Source: Candidatus Aminicenantota bacterium
GTDB taxonomy: Bacteria > Acidobacteriota > Aminicenantia > Aminicenantales > JAFGAV01
Direction: 5' to 3'
DNA length: 39,776 bases
Assembly: GCA_016933515.1 (NCBI GenBank)
Contig: JAFGAV010000097.1
Location: forward strand, 1 to 39,776
Part shown: positions 8,155 through 17,908 of the stretch, piece by piece
Position numbering within the stretch: position 1 is the first letter of the stretch
Layout: every line of letters starts with the position of its first letter
Notes under the pieces: model-generated
Told to the model about the DNA's origin: nothing
What the model saw: only the letters and a program-made list of their open reading frames with translations
The model's database searches: none
Position numbers and translations under genes: made by a program

Positions 8155-9417
8155 ATGTTCTCGAGAATCCTGCTGTTGTTTTTCATTTTTCTCTTTTGCG
8201 TGATGTTTTCCGCCTCGGAGACCGCGTTCATCGCGACCAATCCCTACGCGCTGGCTCACCTGGAAAAAAAAGGATCGATACGCGCCCGGATGATCCGGCG
8301 CATGCTCGAGCGCATCGAAACGCTCCTCGCCACCATCCTCATCGGAAGCACCCTGGCCAATGTCGCGACCGCATCCCTGGCCACCGCGATCTTTGTCTCG
8401 CTCCTCGCCGACGCAAACCAAGCCGTCCTCGTGTCCACACTCGTCACCACCGTGATTCTCCTCTTCTTCTCCGAGTTCAATCCCAAGCGGATCGCGGCCG
8501 CCAGGCCCCTGCAGGTCTCGCTGCTGCTCGTCCATCCCATCCGCCTGTTCATGATTCTGTTCTATCCCCTGGTTAAGGTTTTCACGTTCCTGTCCGACAT
8601 CTTCATCCGGCCCGGCAAGGACGGCTCCTCCCGGGACAGGGGCGCGCTCAGCGTAGATGAGACGAAAATCTTTCTGGCCTCGGGCGTCAAGGGCATGTCG
8701 AGCCTTCGGAAAAGAATGGTCACCGAAACTCTGGACATCGGCTCCCGGCCGATCAAGGACATCATGACCCCCCGTCCCAAAGTCGTGGCCTTGAACATCG
8801 AGGCCTCGCGCGAGGAGGTGTTGAAAACGATACGCTCCTGCGCCTTCACGCGTTTCCCCGTCTACCGCGGACGGCTGGACAATATCGAGGGCATCCTCCA
8901 TGCCCGGGATATAATCCCATATTTAATTGATAATAAAGACTTTAAGCTCAAAGACGTCCTTCGCCCGCCGTACTTCGTTCCGGAATCCGCCTCTCTGGAA
9001 AAAGTTATGCTCGGCCTGCAGGAAAAAAATCTTCATCAGGCCGTCGTTGTCGACGAGTTCGGCAATGCGGACGGCATCGTCACGCTCGAAGACATCCTCG
9101 AGGAGATCGTCGGAGAAATCGAGGACGAATACGACGGCGAGAGGAAAGACTGGCTGACCCGCGTCGACGAGCGCACCTACCTTCTCATGGGCGCGGCTCC
9201 GGTCAAAGACATCAACCGGCGCCTGCTCCTCGGCTTGCCGGAGAAAAAAACCTACTCCACCCTGGCCGGATTCCTGCTCCACGAGCTCGGAAGGATCCCC
9301 CGCGAACAGGACAGTCTCGTCTACCAAAGCCACGTCTTCACCGTGATGAAGATGTCCAAGCGGCAAATCAGCCTCGTCCGGGTTCGCATCGGGGCCGACG
9401 AGGACGGCCGGCCATGA
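8155..9417 (+). CDS. CNNM/CorC-family transporter-like protein (DUF21, CBS pair, CorC_HlyC domain)
   Basis: This 420-residue membrane protein belongs to the family often labelled hemolysin-like, whose characterised members move Mg2+ or Co2+. The DUF21/CNNM transmembrane domain covers about residues 1-165 and has SASETAF near residue 20. A pair of CBS domains follows (IMTPRPKVVAL through VTLEDILEEIVGEI). The C-terminal CorC_HlyC domain covers about residues 340-420. The ATG at 8155 precedes a hydrophobic segment typical of the family start; a longer open frame upstream overlaps carD and is rejected. The stop overlaps smpB by 4 bp. The substrate cannot be told from sequence. Confidence 0.88.
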   Translation: MFSRILLLFFIFLFCVMFSASETAFIATNPYALAHLEKKGSIRARMIRRMLERIETLLATILIGSTLANVATASLATAIFVSLLADANQAVLVSTLVTTVILLFFSEFNPKRIAAARPLQVSLLLVHPIRLFMILFYPLVKVFTFLSDIFIRPGKDGSSRDRGALSVDETKIFLASGVKGMSSLRKRMVTETLDIGSRPIKDIMTPRPKVVALNIEASREEVLKTIRSCAFTRFPVYRGRLDNIEGILHARDIIPYLIDNKDFKLKDVLRPPYFVPESASLEKVMLGLQEKNLHQAVVVDEFGNADGIVTLEDILEEIVGEIEDEYDGERKDWLTRVDERTYLLMGAAPVKDINRRLLLGLPEKKTYSTLAGFLLHELGRIPREQDSLVYQSHVFTVMKMSKRQISLVRVRIGADEDGRP

Positions 9418-9866
9418 AAGTCGCGGCCGTCAACCGGAAGGCGTCCTTCAATTTCGACCTTGTCGAGACGTTCGAAGCGGGAATCGCCCTCCTGGGCAGC
9501 GAGGTCAAGTCCGTCCGCGAGGGCCGGATCAGCCTCAAGGAGAGCTTCGCCGAAATCAAGAACGGAGAGGCGTTCCTCATCGGCGCCCACATCAGCCCTT
9601 ACGAAGCGGCCAACCGCTTCAACCACGATCCTCTTCGCGAGCGCAAGCTTCTTCTCCACCGCCGGGAGATCAAGCGCCTCCTGGGAAAAATCAAGGAGAA
9701 GGGCTACACCCTGGTGCCCGTCAAGGTCGTGATCAACGACAAGGGGCGGGTCAAGATCGAGGTCGCGCTGGCCAAGGGCAAGAGGCTCTACCAGAAAAAA
9801 GAGGCCATCAAGGCCAGGGACATCGATAGGGAAGTCCGGGCCGAGCTAAAGCGAAGCCGCCGTTAA
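9414..9866 (+). CDS. smpB: SsrA-binding protein SmpB
   Basis: SmpB binds tmRNA and delivers it to stalled ribosomes for trans-translation. The protein is 150 residues, the usual size. It has the NRKASFNFDLVETFEAGI start, GSEVKSVREGRISLKESF, an HDPLRERKLLLHRREI core and a basic C-terminal tail. The ATGA overlap with the preceding gene couples their translation. Its last 21 bp overlap the 3' end of pdxA on the other strand. No ssrA gene was recognised nearby. Confidence 0.96.
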   Translation: MKVAAVNRKASFNFDLVETFEAGIALLGSEVKSVREGRISLKESFAEIKNGEAFLIGAHISPYEAANRFNHDPLRERKLLLHRREIKRLLGKIKEKGYTLVPVKVVINDKGRVKIEVALAKGKRLYQKKEAIKARDIDREVRAELKRSRR

Positions 9867-10823
9867 GCGGACCGCAAGCCTAAGGGCCTCGACCAGACTG
9901 GCGGGATCGGCCGCGTTCCGGCCGGCGATATCGAAGGCCGTGCCGTGGTCGGGGGACGTCCGGACGAACGGCAGCCCCAGGGTGGCGTTGACTCCGGTCT
10001 CGAAGGCCAGAAGCTTGAAGGCGATCAAACCCTGGTCGTGATGCAGGGCGACGGCGACGGTCTTCGGACGATCCAGGGCCATGCGGAAGACCACATCGGG
10101 CGGAAACGGGTCGCTGAGGATCATGCCTTCCCGCCTGGCCCTCCGGACGGCGGGAAGAATTTCAGAGAGTTCCTCGCCGCCCAAAACACCTCCTTCCCCG
10201 GCATGGGGATTCAGGCCGGCCAGCAGGAACTCCGCATCGGCCAGGCCGGCCGATCGGAATCCCTTTCTGAGACGAATAAAAAAATCGTAAAGATGCTTCT
10301 CCCGGACAAGATCCAGGGCTTCCCTGAGAGGCAGGTGGTGGCTGAAGAGCGCGACCTTCAGCCTTTCCGACCAGAACGTCATGATCGCTCCGGGGTAGAG
10401 ATTGTCCAGGTACTCGGTATGGCCTCTCCATTCCACTCCCGCCGACGACCAGGCCGCCTTGGAAATCGGCGCCGTCACCACGGACTCGAGTCTGTCCTTC
10501 CCGGCGTCCTCGACCGCCTCCTTGAAATAAAGGAACGAGAGACGCCCCCCCTCGGCCGAAGGAGCGCCCTTGGAAAACGGCGCCCGCGGTTCCTCGCCGG
10601 GCACGAGGCTGACCCGGCCTTCCCGCCCTTCGGCGAAAACGGCCCTTCCGCGGGCCGGGGCGATTCCCAGAGCCTTCTCCTCCGTCTCCAGGACGCTCCG
10701 CGGGGCATAAATCCTGTATTCGGCCGCGGGAAGACGTTCCGGACGGGAAAAGGCCTTGATGATGATTTCCGGCCCGATGCCGGCGGGGTCGCCGACCGTG
10801 ACCCCGATGCGGGGCAGGGTCAT
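9846..10823 (-). CDS. pdxA: 4-hydroxythreonine-4-phosphate dehydrogenase PdxA
   Basis: PdxA oxidises 4-phosphohydroxy-L-threonine in the DXP-dependent pyridoxal-phosphate pathway; PdxA2-type relatives act on sugar acids. The 325-residue protein starts with GVTVGDPAGIGPEI. It has TAPISKAAW, the metal-ligand histidine motif GHTEYL, LNPHAGEGG, a second metal motif HHDQGL, and TSPDHGTAFDIAG. All conserved metal-binding histidines are visible. The start overlaps the hfq stop by 4 bp. No other pdx gene lies in the window, so pathway assignment rests on the family alone. Confidence 0.92.
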   Translation of the reverse strand: MTLPRIGVTVGDPAGIGPEIIIKAFSRPERLPAAEYRIYAPRSVLETEEKALGIAPARGRAVFAEGREGRVSLVPGEEPRAPFSKGAPSAEGGRLSFLYFKEAVEDAGKDRLESVVTAPISKAAWSSAGVEWRGHTEYLDNLYPGAIMTFWSERLKVALFSHHLPLREALDLVREKHLYDFFIRLRKGFRSAGLADAEFLLAGLNPHAGEGGVLGGEELSEILPAVRRARREGMILSDPFPPDVVFRMALDRPKTVAVALHHDQGLIAFKLLAFETGVNATLGLPFVRTSPDHGTAFDIAGRNAADPASLVEALRLAVRLTAASL

Positions 10824-11149
10824 TTTGTGCGTTCGGGGCTCCGATCGGCTTCCTCCCGGCTCTCGTCCAGTTTGAGGATGTACTTGATGTTGCTCTTGTA
10901 GACCAGGAGGTTGGGAGCGTCGTCGCGATTGACCTTTATGCAGTTGCGGTCATACCACTCGATGGTGCCCTCGACCCTCTCGCCGTCGATGAAAACGACG
11001 GCCACGGGGGTCTTTTTGTTCATCTGCTTGAGGTAGTAATAATTCTCGGCGAACGTGTCGAACGGAGGATGGAGCTTTTTTTTGATCTGCTCGCTCTTCA
11101 TTTTCTCTTTGATTTCGGAAAGATTGGGGCGGATAAGCCTTCTGTTCAT
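10820..11149 (-). CDS. hfq: Hfq-like Sm-fold RNA-binding protein (divergent, with extensions)
   Basis: The 109-residue protein holds an Sm fold at about residues 47-93. The Sm1 stretch has VAVVFIDGERVEGTIEWYD, and the Sm2 stretch is VYKSNIKYI where Hfq usually has VYKHAIS. An N-terminal extension of about 25 residues is rich in Lys and Glu, and a charged tail follows the fold. Hfq hexamers pair small RNAs with mRNAs. The altered Sm2 box, which lacks the His of KH, may change proximal-face RNA binding (inference). A GGGAGAA ribosome-binding site precedes the ATG. It is the first gene of a two-gene operon with pdxA. Confidence 0.8.
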   Translation of the reverse strand: MNRRLIRPNLSEIKEKMKSEQIKKKLHPPFDTFAENYYYLKQMNKKTPVAVVFIDGERVEGTIEWYDRNCIKVNRDDAPNLLVYKSNIKYILKLDESREEADRSPERTK

Positions 11150-11200
11150 TGCAGTTCTCCCTGAATGGACTCACTTGTCAGGTGATCAAGAGTTGGATCA

Positions 11201-11229
11201 ATGATAGCACCGTCCGCGGCCGACTGCAA
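11201..11229 (-). promoter_or_regulatory. sigma-70-type promoter of hfq-pdxA
   Basis: On the minus strand TTGCAG (11229-11224) and TATCAT (11206-11201) are separated by 17 bp. Initiation near 11194 gives a leader of about 45 nt. The -35 box lies within 20 bp of the SGNH gene's stop, so read-through from the upstream operon is also possible. Confidence 0.65.
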
Positions 11230-11246
11230 GCCTTCCGGCCAAGCCG

Positions 11247-11936
11247 TCAGCGGGGAAGATGGGGCTTGAGGGCGGCATGCCACGAGACGGCCAGGCGACG
11301 GTAGCCTTCGGGCGTGGGATGGACGTCGGGCAAAAGCTTGGGCTCCTCCGTGAAGAGCGTGAAGTTGTCGACCAGGTCAAGCCCCAGCTCGCCGGCCAGG
11401 CGGAGGAGGAGGGGATTGATCTCGGCCTCGACTCGGACGGACGATTCGTCGGCGAACGGGTATGCGACCCCCGGGGGAACGGGCGGCACGAGGGCCAGGA
11501 AGATCCGCGGGGCCCGGCCCCTCCGGCTTCTGAATCCTTTGAACATTTTGATGATGCGGCGCATGTTCCGCTCGAACTCCGCGGCTCCGGTCCGGTCCCC
11601 GTCGATGCGGACGTCGTTCGTTCCAAGCTGGAGAAGGATGAAGTCCGGCTTTTCCGCCGCGAGACGCCGGCCGGCCCTCTCGAGGAAGCTGAGGTATTCT
11701 CCCGACGTGTTGCCGCTTCGCCCGTAGTTGAGGACCCGGGCGCGGACGCCGCCTTTTTCGAGAAGCCGCCTCAGGTAACGGGGATATCCTCCCTCCGTCA
11801 GACTGTCTCCGGCGCAGAGAACGATGACGTTCCCCGGCCCCGGCACGGAGGGGCGGCAGGCCGAAAGCGCAACCGCGGCCAGAAAGCCGGCCAGGAGAAG
11901 AAAACCCGCAGTCGGAAGACAAATTCTCCTGGGCAT
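11247..11936 (-). CDS. SGNH/GDSL-family hydrolase lipoprotein
   Basis: A 229-residue lipoprotein: a signal peptide ends in the lipobox LSAC with acceptor C27, so the mature protein should be membrane-anchored. SGNH blocks are complete: AGDSLTEGG with nucleophile S45, the Gly in GRSGNTSG, GTND with N107, and DVHPTPEGY with D204 and H206. Such enzymes remove acyl groups from lipids, glycans or peptidoglycan; the substrate is not evident. It lies 10 bp after the TolC-like gene and is the last gene of the sigma-led operon, which suggests an envelope role. It could be related to TesA/lysophospholipase types. Confidence 0.88.
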   Translation of the reverse strand: MPRRICLPTAGFLLLAGFLAAVALSACRPSVPGPGNVIVLCAGDSLTEGGYPRYLRRLLEKGGVRARVLNYGRSGNTSGEYLSFLERAGRRLAAEKPDFILLQLGTNDVRIDGDRTGAAEFERNMRRIIKMFKGFRSRRGRAPRIFLALVPPVPPGVAYPFADESSVRVEAEINPLLLRLAGELGLDLVDNFTLFTEEPKLLPDVHPTPEGYRRLAVSWHAALKPHLPR

Positions 11937-11946
11937 GAGGGCCGCT

Positions 11947-13533
11947 TCAATCCCTGCTCATCAGTTCGACGATGTTGATGTTTTTCTCCTTCAGATTGAC
12001 GCCCTTGACCTGGGCCAGCTTGGCCAGGGACAGGTTGTAGTCGATGAGGGCCCTGAGTTCAAGAGTTTGACGGTCGGCCAAGTCGCGCTGGTACTGAAGG
12101 ACGAAGTAATTGGTGGTCAATCCCACGCGCAGCTTCTCCTCCTCGGCCTCCAGTTTTTTCTGGGCCAACTCGCGCGCAACCCGGTAAGCCTGGACGCGCA
12201 TGAAATTCGTCCGGACGGCTCTCACGGCGCTCCGCACTTCGATGTCGAGCTGCTGCTCGCGGCTCTTGAGCAGGGCCTGGGATTGATCGAGCGCCACCAT
12301 AGCCTGCGCCGCGGCGGCCCGGGAGAAGACCGCGTTCAGGGGGAGGGACAGCGTCAGGCCCACCGACCAGTTCCGGTACTTGAAATTGAACGTGTCCTTC
12401 ATGGCCTCGGATACGTCGCCGGGGACCGTGCCGATGATGCCGCCGAAAAGGGGGTTCCCACCCTCGTAAAGGATCTGAGTTCCGGACACGCCGGGGCTCC
12501 AATACTGGGCGGTGAGATCGAGGCCGGGCAGGAGCTGGTTGCGGGCGTAGGTCAGGTTCAGCTCCTTGTTGCGGATGTCGATTCGGCCGGAAGAAAGCTC
12601 GGGGCTGTTGGCCAGAGCGGCCGCGAGCGCCTCGTCCAGGTCGACCGCGACTTCGTCGAAGATGGGCCTGTCGGTGGGAAGAATCTTCAGGCCGGCGGCG
12701 GCGGGCGTGTCGGCCGCGAGGTTGATGACCGCCCGCAGCACGTCCTCGGAGTTCTTCACCAGGGCCTGGGCGTCCAGGACGTCGGCTTCACGGGAGGCGA
12801 CGTCGGCCTGGGCGTTGAGCACGTCGATGGGGGCCAAAGTTCCGATTTCCACAGACCTCTTGTTCTTGTCCAAGAGGTCCTCGGCCAGCGCCAAGGACTG
12901 CTTCCGGACCTCGAGGCTATCGATGGCGTAAACCAGGTTCCAGTAGGCCTCCTCGACCCGGTAGACGAGGCTCTGCACGAACTGGGCGAAGTCCTCCTCG
13001 GCGATCCGGAGGTTGTTCTGGGCGACGATGATCTCCCGCCGGCTCATATCGAAACCGAAATTGCGCAGCAGGGGCTGGGAAAAAGAAAAGTTCAGCTGGG
13101 TTTCGAAACGGGGGTTGATCGTCTGGAAGCTGGAATTGGTGTCGGTCTTGGCGCCCGACAGGGTCATTCCCAGGCTTCCGCCGAAGGGGAGCTGCTGGTT
13201 GAGCTGGACCGAAGTGTTGTCCCGGAGCACGGTCACCTGGTCGGCGGCTTCCAGGAAAGAGAAAGACGCCTGGGCCGTGTCGCGGCGGTTGTAGGCGAAG
13301 GCCAGGGTCGGGATGAACTTTTCTCCGGCCATGGAAACGGCGATGTCCGCCGTTTCCGGGGTCATGACCTGGACGGCCAGGTCGAAGTTGTTGCTCAGAG
13401 CCTTGAGGATGCAGGCCTCAAGGCTCAGCGACAGGGTTTTCTCCTGGGGAGCCTGCGCCTCGGGCCCGGCGGCCGCGGAGACGGCCAGGCCGAGGAGGAT
13501 CAAGCCGACAATGCCCGTCTTTTTTCTGTTCAT
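11947..13533 (-). CDS. TolC-family outer-membrane channel
   Basis: This 528-residue protein has a signal peptide (residues 1-22, ending AAA/G) and two outer-membrane efflux protein (OEP) repeats of alternating beta strand and long amphipathic helix. SLEACILKALSNNFDLAVQ near residue 38 is the typical first-helix motif of TolC/CusC relatives. TolC trimers form the exit duct for tripartite pumps. The gene follows a MacB-like permease by 66 bp and a MacA-like adaptor is upstream, so the set would make a complete MacAB-TolC-type exporter. The cargo is unknown. Confidence 0.9.
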   Translation of the reverse strand: MNRKKTGIVGLILLGLAVSAAAGPEAQAPQEKTLSLSLEACILKALSNNFDLAVQVMTPETADIAVSMAGEKFIPTLAFAYNRRDTAQASFSFLEAADQVTVLRDNTSVQLNQQLPFGGSLGMTLSGAKTDTNSSFQTINPRFETQLNFSFSQPLLRNFGFDMSRREIIVAQNNLRIAEEDFAQFVQSLVYRVEEAYWNLVYAIDSLEVRKQSLALAEDLLDKNKRSVEIGTLAPIDVLNAQADVASREADVLDAQALVKNSEDVLRAVINLAADTPAAAGLKILPTDRPIFDEVAVDLDEALAAALANSPELSSGRIDIRNKELNLTYARNQLLPGLDLTAQYWSPGVSGTQILYEGGNPLFGGIIGTVPGDVSEAMKDTFNFKYRNWSVGLTLSLPLNAVFSRAAAAQAMVALDQSQALLKSREQQLDIEVRSAVRAVRTNFMRVQAYRVARELAQKKLEAEEEKLRVGLTTNYFVLQYQRDLADRQTLELRALIDYNLSLAKLAQVKGVNLKEKNINIVELMSRD

Positions 13534-13599
13534 GTCAACGCACTCCTTAGTCTCAATACGCTTGACGCCGGAAAGGGCGGAATCGTCGCAGGGCGAAGC

Positions 13600-14817
<1,218 letters not shown>

Positions 14818-14818
14818 G

Positions 14819-15523
14819 TCAATTTCTCTCTTCACGGACGATCCGGCCGTCTTTCAGATGGATCCTGCGGCCGGAGACGGCCGCCACGTCCGGGTCGTGA
14901 GTGACCAGAATGATGGTGATGTCCTTTTCCCTGTTGAGCCGTTTGAAGATTTTCATAATTTCTTCGCCGGTCCTGCTGTCCAAGTTGCCCGTGGGTTCGT
15001 CGGCCAGGAGCAAGGAGGGGTTGTTGACCAGCGACCTGGCGATGGCCACCCGCTGCTGTTCGCCTCCCGAAAGCTGATTGGTCTTATGGTGCTCCCGGCC
15101 TTCCAGCCCGACCAGGGACAGGGCCAGAAGGGCTTTCTCCCTGGCTTCGGAGGACGAGATGTGGGGGGCGTAGAGGAGGGGGAGCTCGGTGTTTTCCAGC
15201 GCCGTCGTGCGCGACAGAAGGTTGAAGCTCTGGAAAACGAAACCGATTTTCTGGTTCCGGACGCGGGCCAGCTCGGTCCTGTCGAGGCCGGAGACCGGTT
15301 CGCCCTCGAGGATGTATTTCCCCGCCGTGGGCTTGTCCAGGCATCCCAGGATGTTCATCAGGGTGGACTTCCCGGAACCCGAGGGCCCCATGACGGCGAT
15401 CATCTCGCCCCGCTTGATCGAGGTGTTCACCTCGCGCAGGGCGTGGACCTGGGTCTCTCCGACGTCGTAAGTCCGGCCCACGTTTTCCAGCCGGATGATG
15501 ACATTGTCTGTAGGCATTTTCAC
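14819..15523 (-). CDS. MacB/LolD-type ABC transporter ATPase
   Basis: A 234-residue ABC ATPase that powers the neighbouring permease. The Walker A box GPSGSGKS is at residues 46-53. The Q-loop FVFQSFNLL, signature [15 protein letters not shown], Walker [13 protein letters not shown] and H-loop VTHD are all present. Sequence around the Q-loop ([12 protein letters not shown]) is typical of the MacB/LolD group. It lies 41 bp after the adaptor gene and 1 bp before the permease start, so the three genes are likely translated together. ATG codons at 15523 and 15517 are both possible starts. Confidence 0.94.
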   Translation of the reverse strand: MKMPTDNVIIRLENVGRTYDVGETQVHALREVNTSIKRGEMIAVMGPSGSGKSTLMNILGCLDKPTAGKYILEGEPVSGLDRTELARVRNQKIGFVFQSFNLLSRTTALENTELPLLYAPHISSSEAREKALLALSLVGLEGREHHKTNQLSGGEQQRVAIARSLVNNPSLLLADEPTGNLDSRTGEEIMKIFKRLNREKDITIILVTHDPDVAAVSGRRIHLKDGRIVREERN

Positions 15524-15564
15524 TTTTCCCGATGTTCTTTTATACGGAACCCGGTCCGCAGCGG

Positions 15565-16941
15565 TCAGCGCATGATGAAGCGCATGCCGCCCGGAGCCGG
15601 CGCCGAACCTGAGCTCCGGCCGCCCGAACCGCCGTTCAGGCCGACGATGACTTCCTGGCCTTCCTCGAGTTCGCCGCGCACGATCTCGGTGTAAGCGTTG
15701 TCGGAAACGCCCGTCCGGACGAACACCGGACGAAGCTCGCCCTTGGACTCGATCCAGACCCGAGACATCTGCCGCGACCGGCTGGAGGAGCCGGCCTGCC
15801 GGAATCGGGCGATCATTTCCTGGCCCGGGGCGCCGCCGCCGGAATTGCTTCCGCCGGAGGCCGCCGGTCCGCCGCCCGCGGCGCCGGCCGGGCTTCCGCC
15901 TTCGGCCTGGCGCTTGGCCATCATTTCCTCACGGACTTTTTGGGTGATGGCCGCCATCTGCTCGGCCGTCAGGTTCGGCTGGAAGCGCAGCGCCGCGTTC
16001 GGCACGCGCAGCACGTTCTCGGCCTGTCCGGTGATGATGGACACCGTGGCCGTCATTCCCGGACGCAGCTTGAGCCCGGGGTTTTCGACATCCACCAGGG
16101 ACACATAGGTCACCACGTTCTGCTCCACGACGGGCGAGTAGCGGACTTGGGTGACCCGGCCCTCGAACTGGTCGTTGGGGAAGGCGTCCACGGTGAAGCG
16201 GGCCTTTTGTCCCTCCTTGACCCGTCCGATATCGGCCTCGTCCACCGAGCATTCGACTTGCATCCGGCTCAGGTCGTTGGCGATCTCGAACAGCTTGGGC
16301 GCCTGGAAGCTCGCGGCCACGGTCTGCCCGACATTGACCGCGCGGTTGATGACGATGCCGTCGATGGGCGATCGGATGACCGTGTATTCCAGATCGATCC
16401 TGCTCGTGTCGCGCTGGGAGCGGGCCTGCTCGAGCCGGGCCTCGTTCGATTTGACGTCGGCCTGGGCGTTCAGGTACTGGGTCTCGGCATCCTCCTTCTC
16501 CTCGAAGGAAATGAGGTTCTTTTCAAACAGACTCAAGGCCCGCTCATGTTTCTTTTTCATGCTGTCCAGGGTCACCTTGGACTTCTCCAGGGCGGCCTGG
16601 GCGCTGCGGTAATTGGCCTCATTCTGGTCGAGGCGGGTGAGAAAACTCGACTGGTCGATCTTGGCCAGCACCTGGCCCTCCTTGACCGGCGTGTTGAAAT
16701 CCACATAGATCTCCGCCAGCCGGCCCGACACCTGGGTCGAGACCTCGACGATGTCCACGGGATTGAGCGCGCCCGAGGCCACGACCACGGCCTCGATGTC
16801 GCCCCGGCCGACGGCTTCCTTGCGGTAGAGGGCCTGACCGTCGCCGTTGCCCCTGAAAACCGCGAGCCACAGGACGACGGCCGCAACGACGAGGACGGCC
16901 GCGCCGATGATGACGAACTTATTGCTCAGCTTCATCTTCAT
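15565..16941 (-). CDS. HlyD/MacA-type periplasmic adaptor protein
   Basis: A 458-residue membrane-fusion protein. An N-terminal anchor (residues 9-27) precedes a barrel-sandwich/lipoyl half (GDIEAVVVASGALNPVDIVEVS). A long alpha-hairpin follows at about residues 95-180, then the second lipoyl half (YTVIRSPIDGIVINRAVNVGQTV), a beta-barrel and a membrane-proximal domain. Residues about 345-375 form a Gly/Ser/Ala-rich insert, an unusual flexible loop. The protein links the inner-membrane permease to TolC. The start overlaps the Spy-like gene by 4 bp. MacA is the best functional analogue, but the cargo is unknown. Confidence 0.92.
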   Translation of the reverse strand: MKMKLSNKFVIIGAAVLVVAAVVLWLAVFRGNGDGQALYRKEAVGRGDIEAVVVASGALNPVDIVEVSTQVSGRLAEIYVDFNTPVKEGQVLAKIDQSSFLTRLDQNEANYRSAQAALEKSKVTLDSMKKKHERALSLFEKNLISFEEKEDAETQYLNAQADVKSNEARLEQARSQRDTSRIDLEYTVIRSPIDGIVINRAVNVGQTVAASFQAPKLFEIANDLSRMQVECSVDEADIGRVKEGQKARFTVDAFPNDQFEGRVTQVRYSPVVEQNVVTYVSLVDVENPGLKLRPGMTATVSIITGQAENVLRVPNAALRFQPNLTAEQMAAITQKVREEMMAKRQAEGGSPAGAAGGGPAASGGSNSGGGAPGQEMIARFRQAGSSSRSRQMSRVWIESKGELRPVFVRTGVSDNAYTEIVRGELEEGQEVIVGLNGGSGGRSSGSAPAPGGMRFIMR

Positions 16942-17429
16942 CTCGTTTTTTCTCCTTCTTCTTCTTTATAGTCTTTCGGATCGACGGTAGGACGGTCGTG
17001 CCCGCCGAAGCTTCGCCGTTCGTATTCGCGGCGGGCTTTGTCTTTGTGCCGGGCGATCATGTCTTGAAGCTTTTTGATCTGTTCCGGGGTCAGGACGGCG
17101 TCGATTTCGCGCTTGAGCTGCTCCCGGATATCGTTCAGGTTCTTGCGGATGTCTCCCCTCAGGCAGCGGAAGCGCTCCTCGTTCCTCTCGAAAATCTCCT
17201 TGATGCGGGCCTGCTGATCGGCCGTCAGTTCGAGCTCCCGGGCCAGCATTTCGAGCGACGGAAAATGGTCGGGGGGCCGCCGATGGCCTTCGCGCGGGGA
17301 CAGGACGAGCCGCTCGAAAAATATTCCGGCCGCGGCCCCGGCCAGGAAGACGAGGGCCAGGGCGGCCGCAAGCCACGCCGTCGGTCGTTTTTTCATGGAG
17401 TCACCTATATTCCTTAAAGTCTTCTTCAA
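16938..17429 (-). CDS. Spy/CpxP-like periplasmic protein, membrane-anchored
   Basis: This 163-residue protein has a TM/signal segment at about residues 18-38. A charged helical region follows, containing ELTADQQARIKEIFERNEERF and VLTPEQIKKLQDMIARHKDKARREYE. LTxxQ repeats like these mark the Spy/CpxP (heavy-metal sensor-like) family of periplasmic stress chaperones and sensors. A partly coiled-coil form is likely. It overlaps both neighbours by 4 bp, between the anti-sigma factor and the adaptor, so it may tune the sigma response or buffer envelope damage (inference). A second ATG at residue 12 is an alternative start. Confidence 0.75.
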   Translation of the reverse strand: MKKTLRNIGDSMKKRPTAWLAAALALVFLAGAAAGIFFERLVLSPREGHRRPPDHFPSLEMLARELELTADQQARIKEIFERNEERFRCLRGDIRKNLNDIREQLKREIDAVLTPEQIKKLQDMIARHKDKARREYERRSFGGHDRPTVDPKDYKEEEGEKTR

Positions 17430-17908
17430 CGCATCCAGGGTTCATCCCCGGATGAAGCGAAGATCAGCATCATGTTCCTGTCCTCCACCCGGTTCTCCTC
17501 CAGGAGGGCGCGGGTCTCGGTCAGGGGATTGTCGTTGCGCAGGAGCAGGGCTTCGCTCGAAGTCAGCTCATCCCGGCGGCCGGGGGAGAAGACGAGGAGG
17601 ACGGCGAGCAGCGCGGCCGTCACCGCCAGGGCCGCGGGAACGGCCCGCCGGCACCACCGCCGGACAGCACCCCACCCGTTTTCCCTCTCGCTCTCCGCCA
17701 TCCGGACCTCGAGCCGCTCCCAGAACCCGGGCTGCGGACGGGATTCGGCGGCGCGCGCGAGCGTGTCGAAAAGAAGGCCGTATTCGCTCTCGATGCCCCG
17801 GCATTTCGGGCAGGAACGGAGATGGAGGGCGAGGCGCTCTTCGTCGACGGCCGACAATCGGCCGTCCCGCCGGCGAAGGATCCGGCGTTCAGCCTGGCGG
17901 CAGTTCAT
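17426..17908 (-). CDS. zinc-finger anti-sigma factor
   Basis: A 160-residue membrane protein with an N-terminal ZAS zinc-binding motif: H29-x3-C33-x2-C36, plus C3 near the start. One TM segment lies at about residues 89-107, and a periplasmic C-terminus of about 50 residues follows. ZAS proteins hold an ECF sigma factor inactive until an envelope signal triggers release. The ATG at 17908 overlaps the sigma stop by 4 bp, the usual sigma/anti-sigma pairing. The open frame extends 63 codons upstream, but those are antisense-like within the sigma gene and are not used. Confidence 0.88.
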   Translation of the reverse strand: MNCRQAERRILRRRDGRLSAVDEERLALHLRSCPKCRGIESEYGLLFDTLARAAESRPQPGFWERLEVRMAESERENGWGAVRRWCRRAVPAALAVTAALLAVLLVFSPGRRDELTSSEALLLRNDNPLTETRALLEENRVEDRNMMLIFASSGDEPWMR

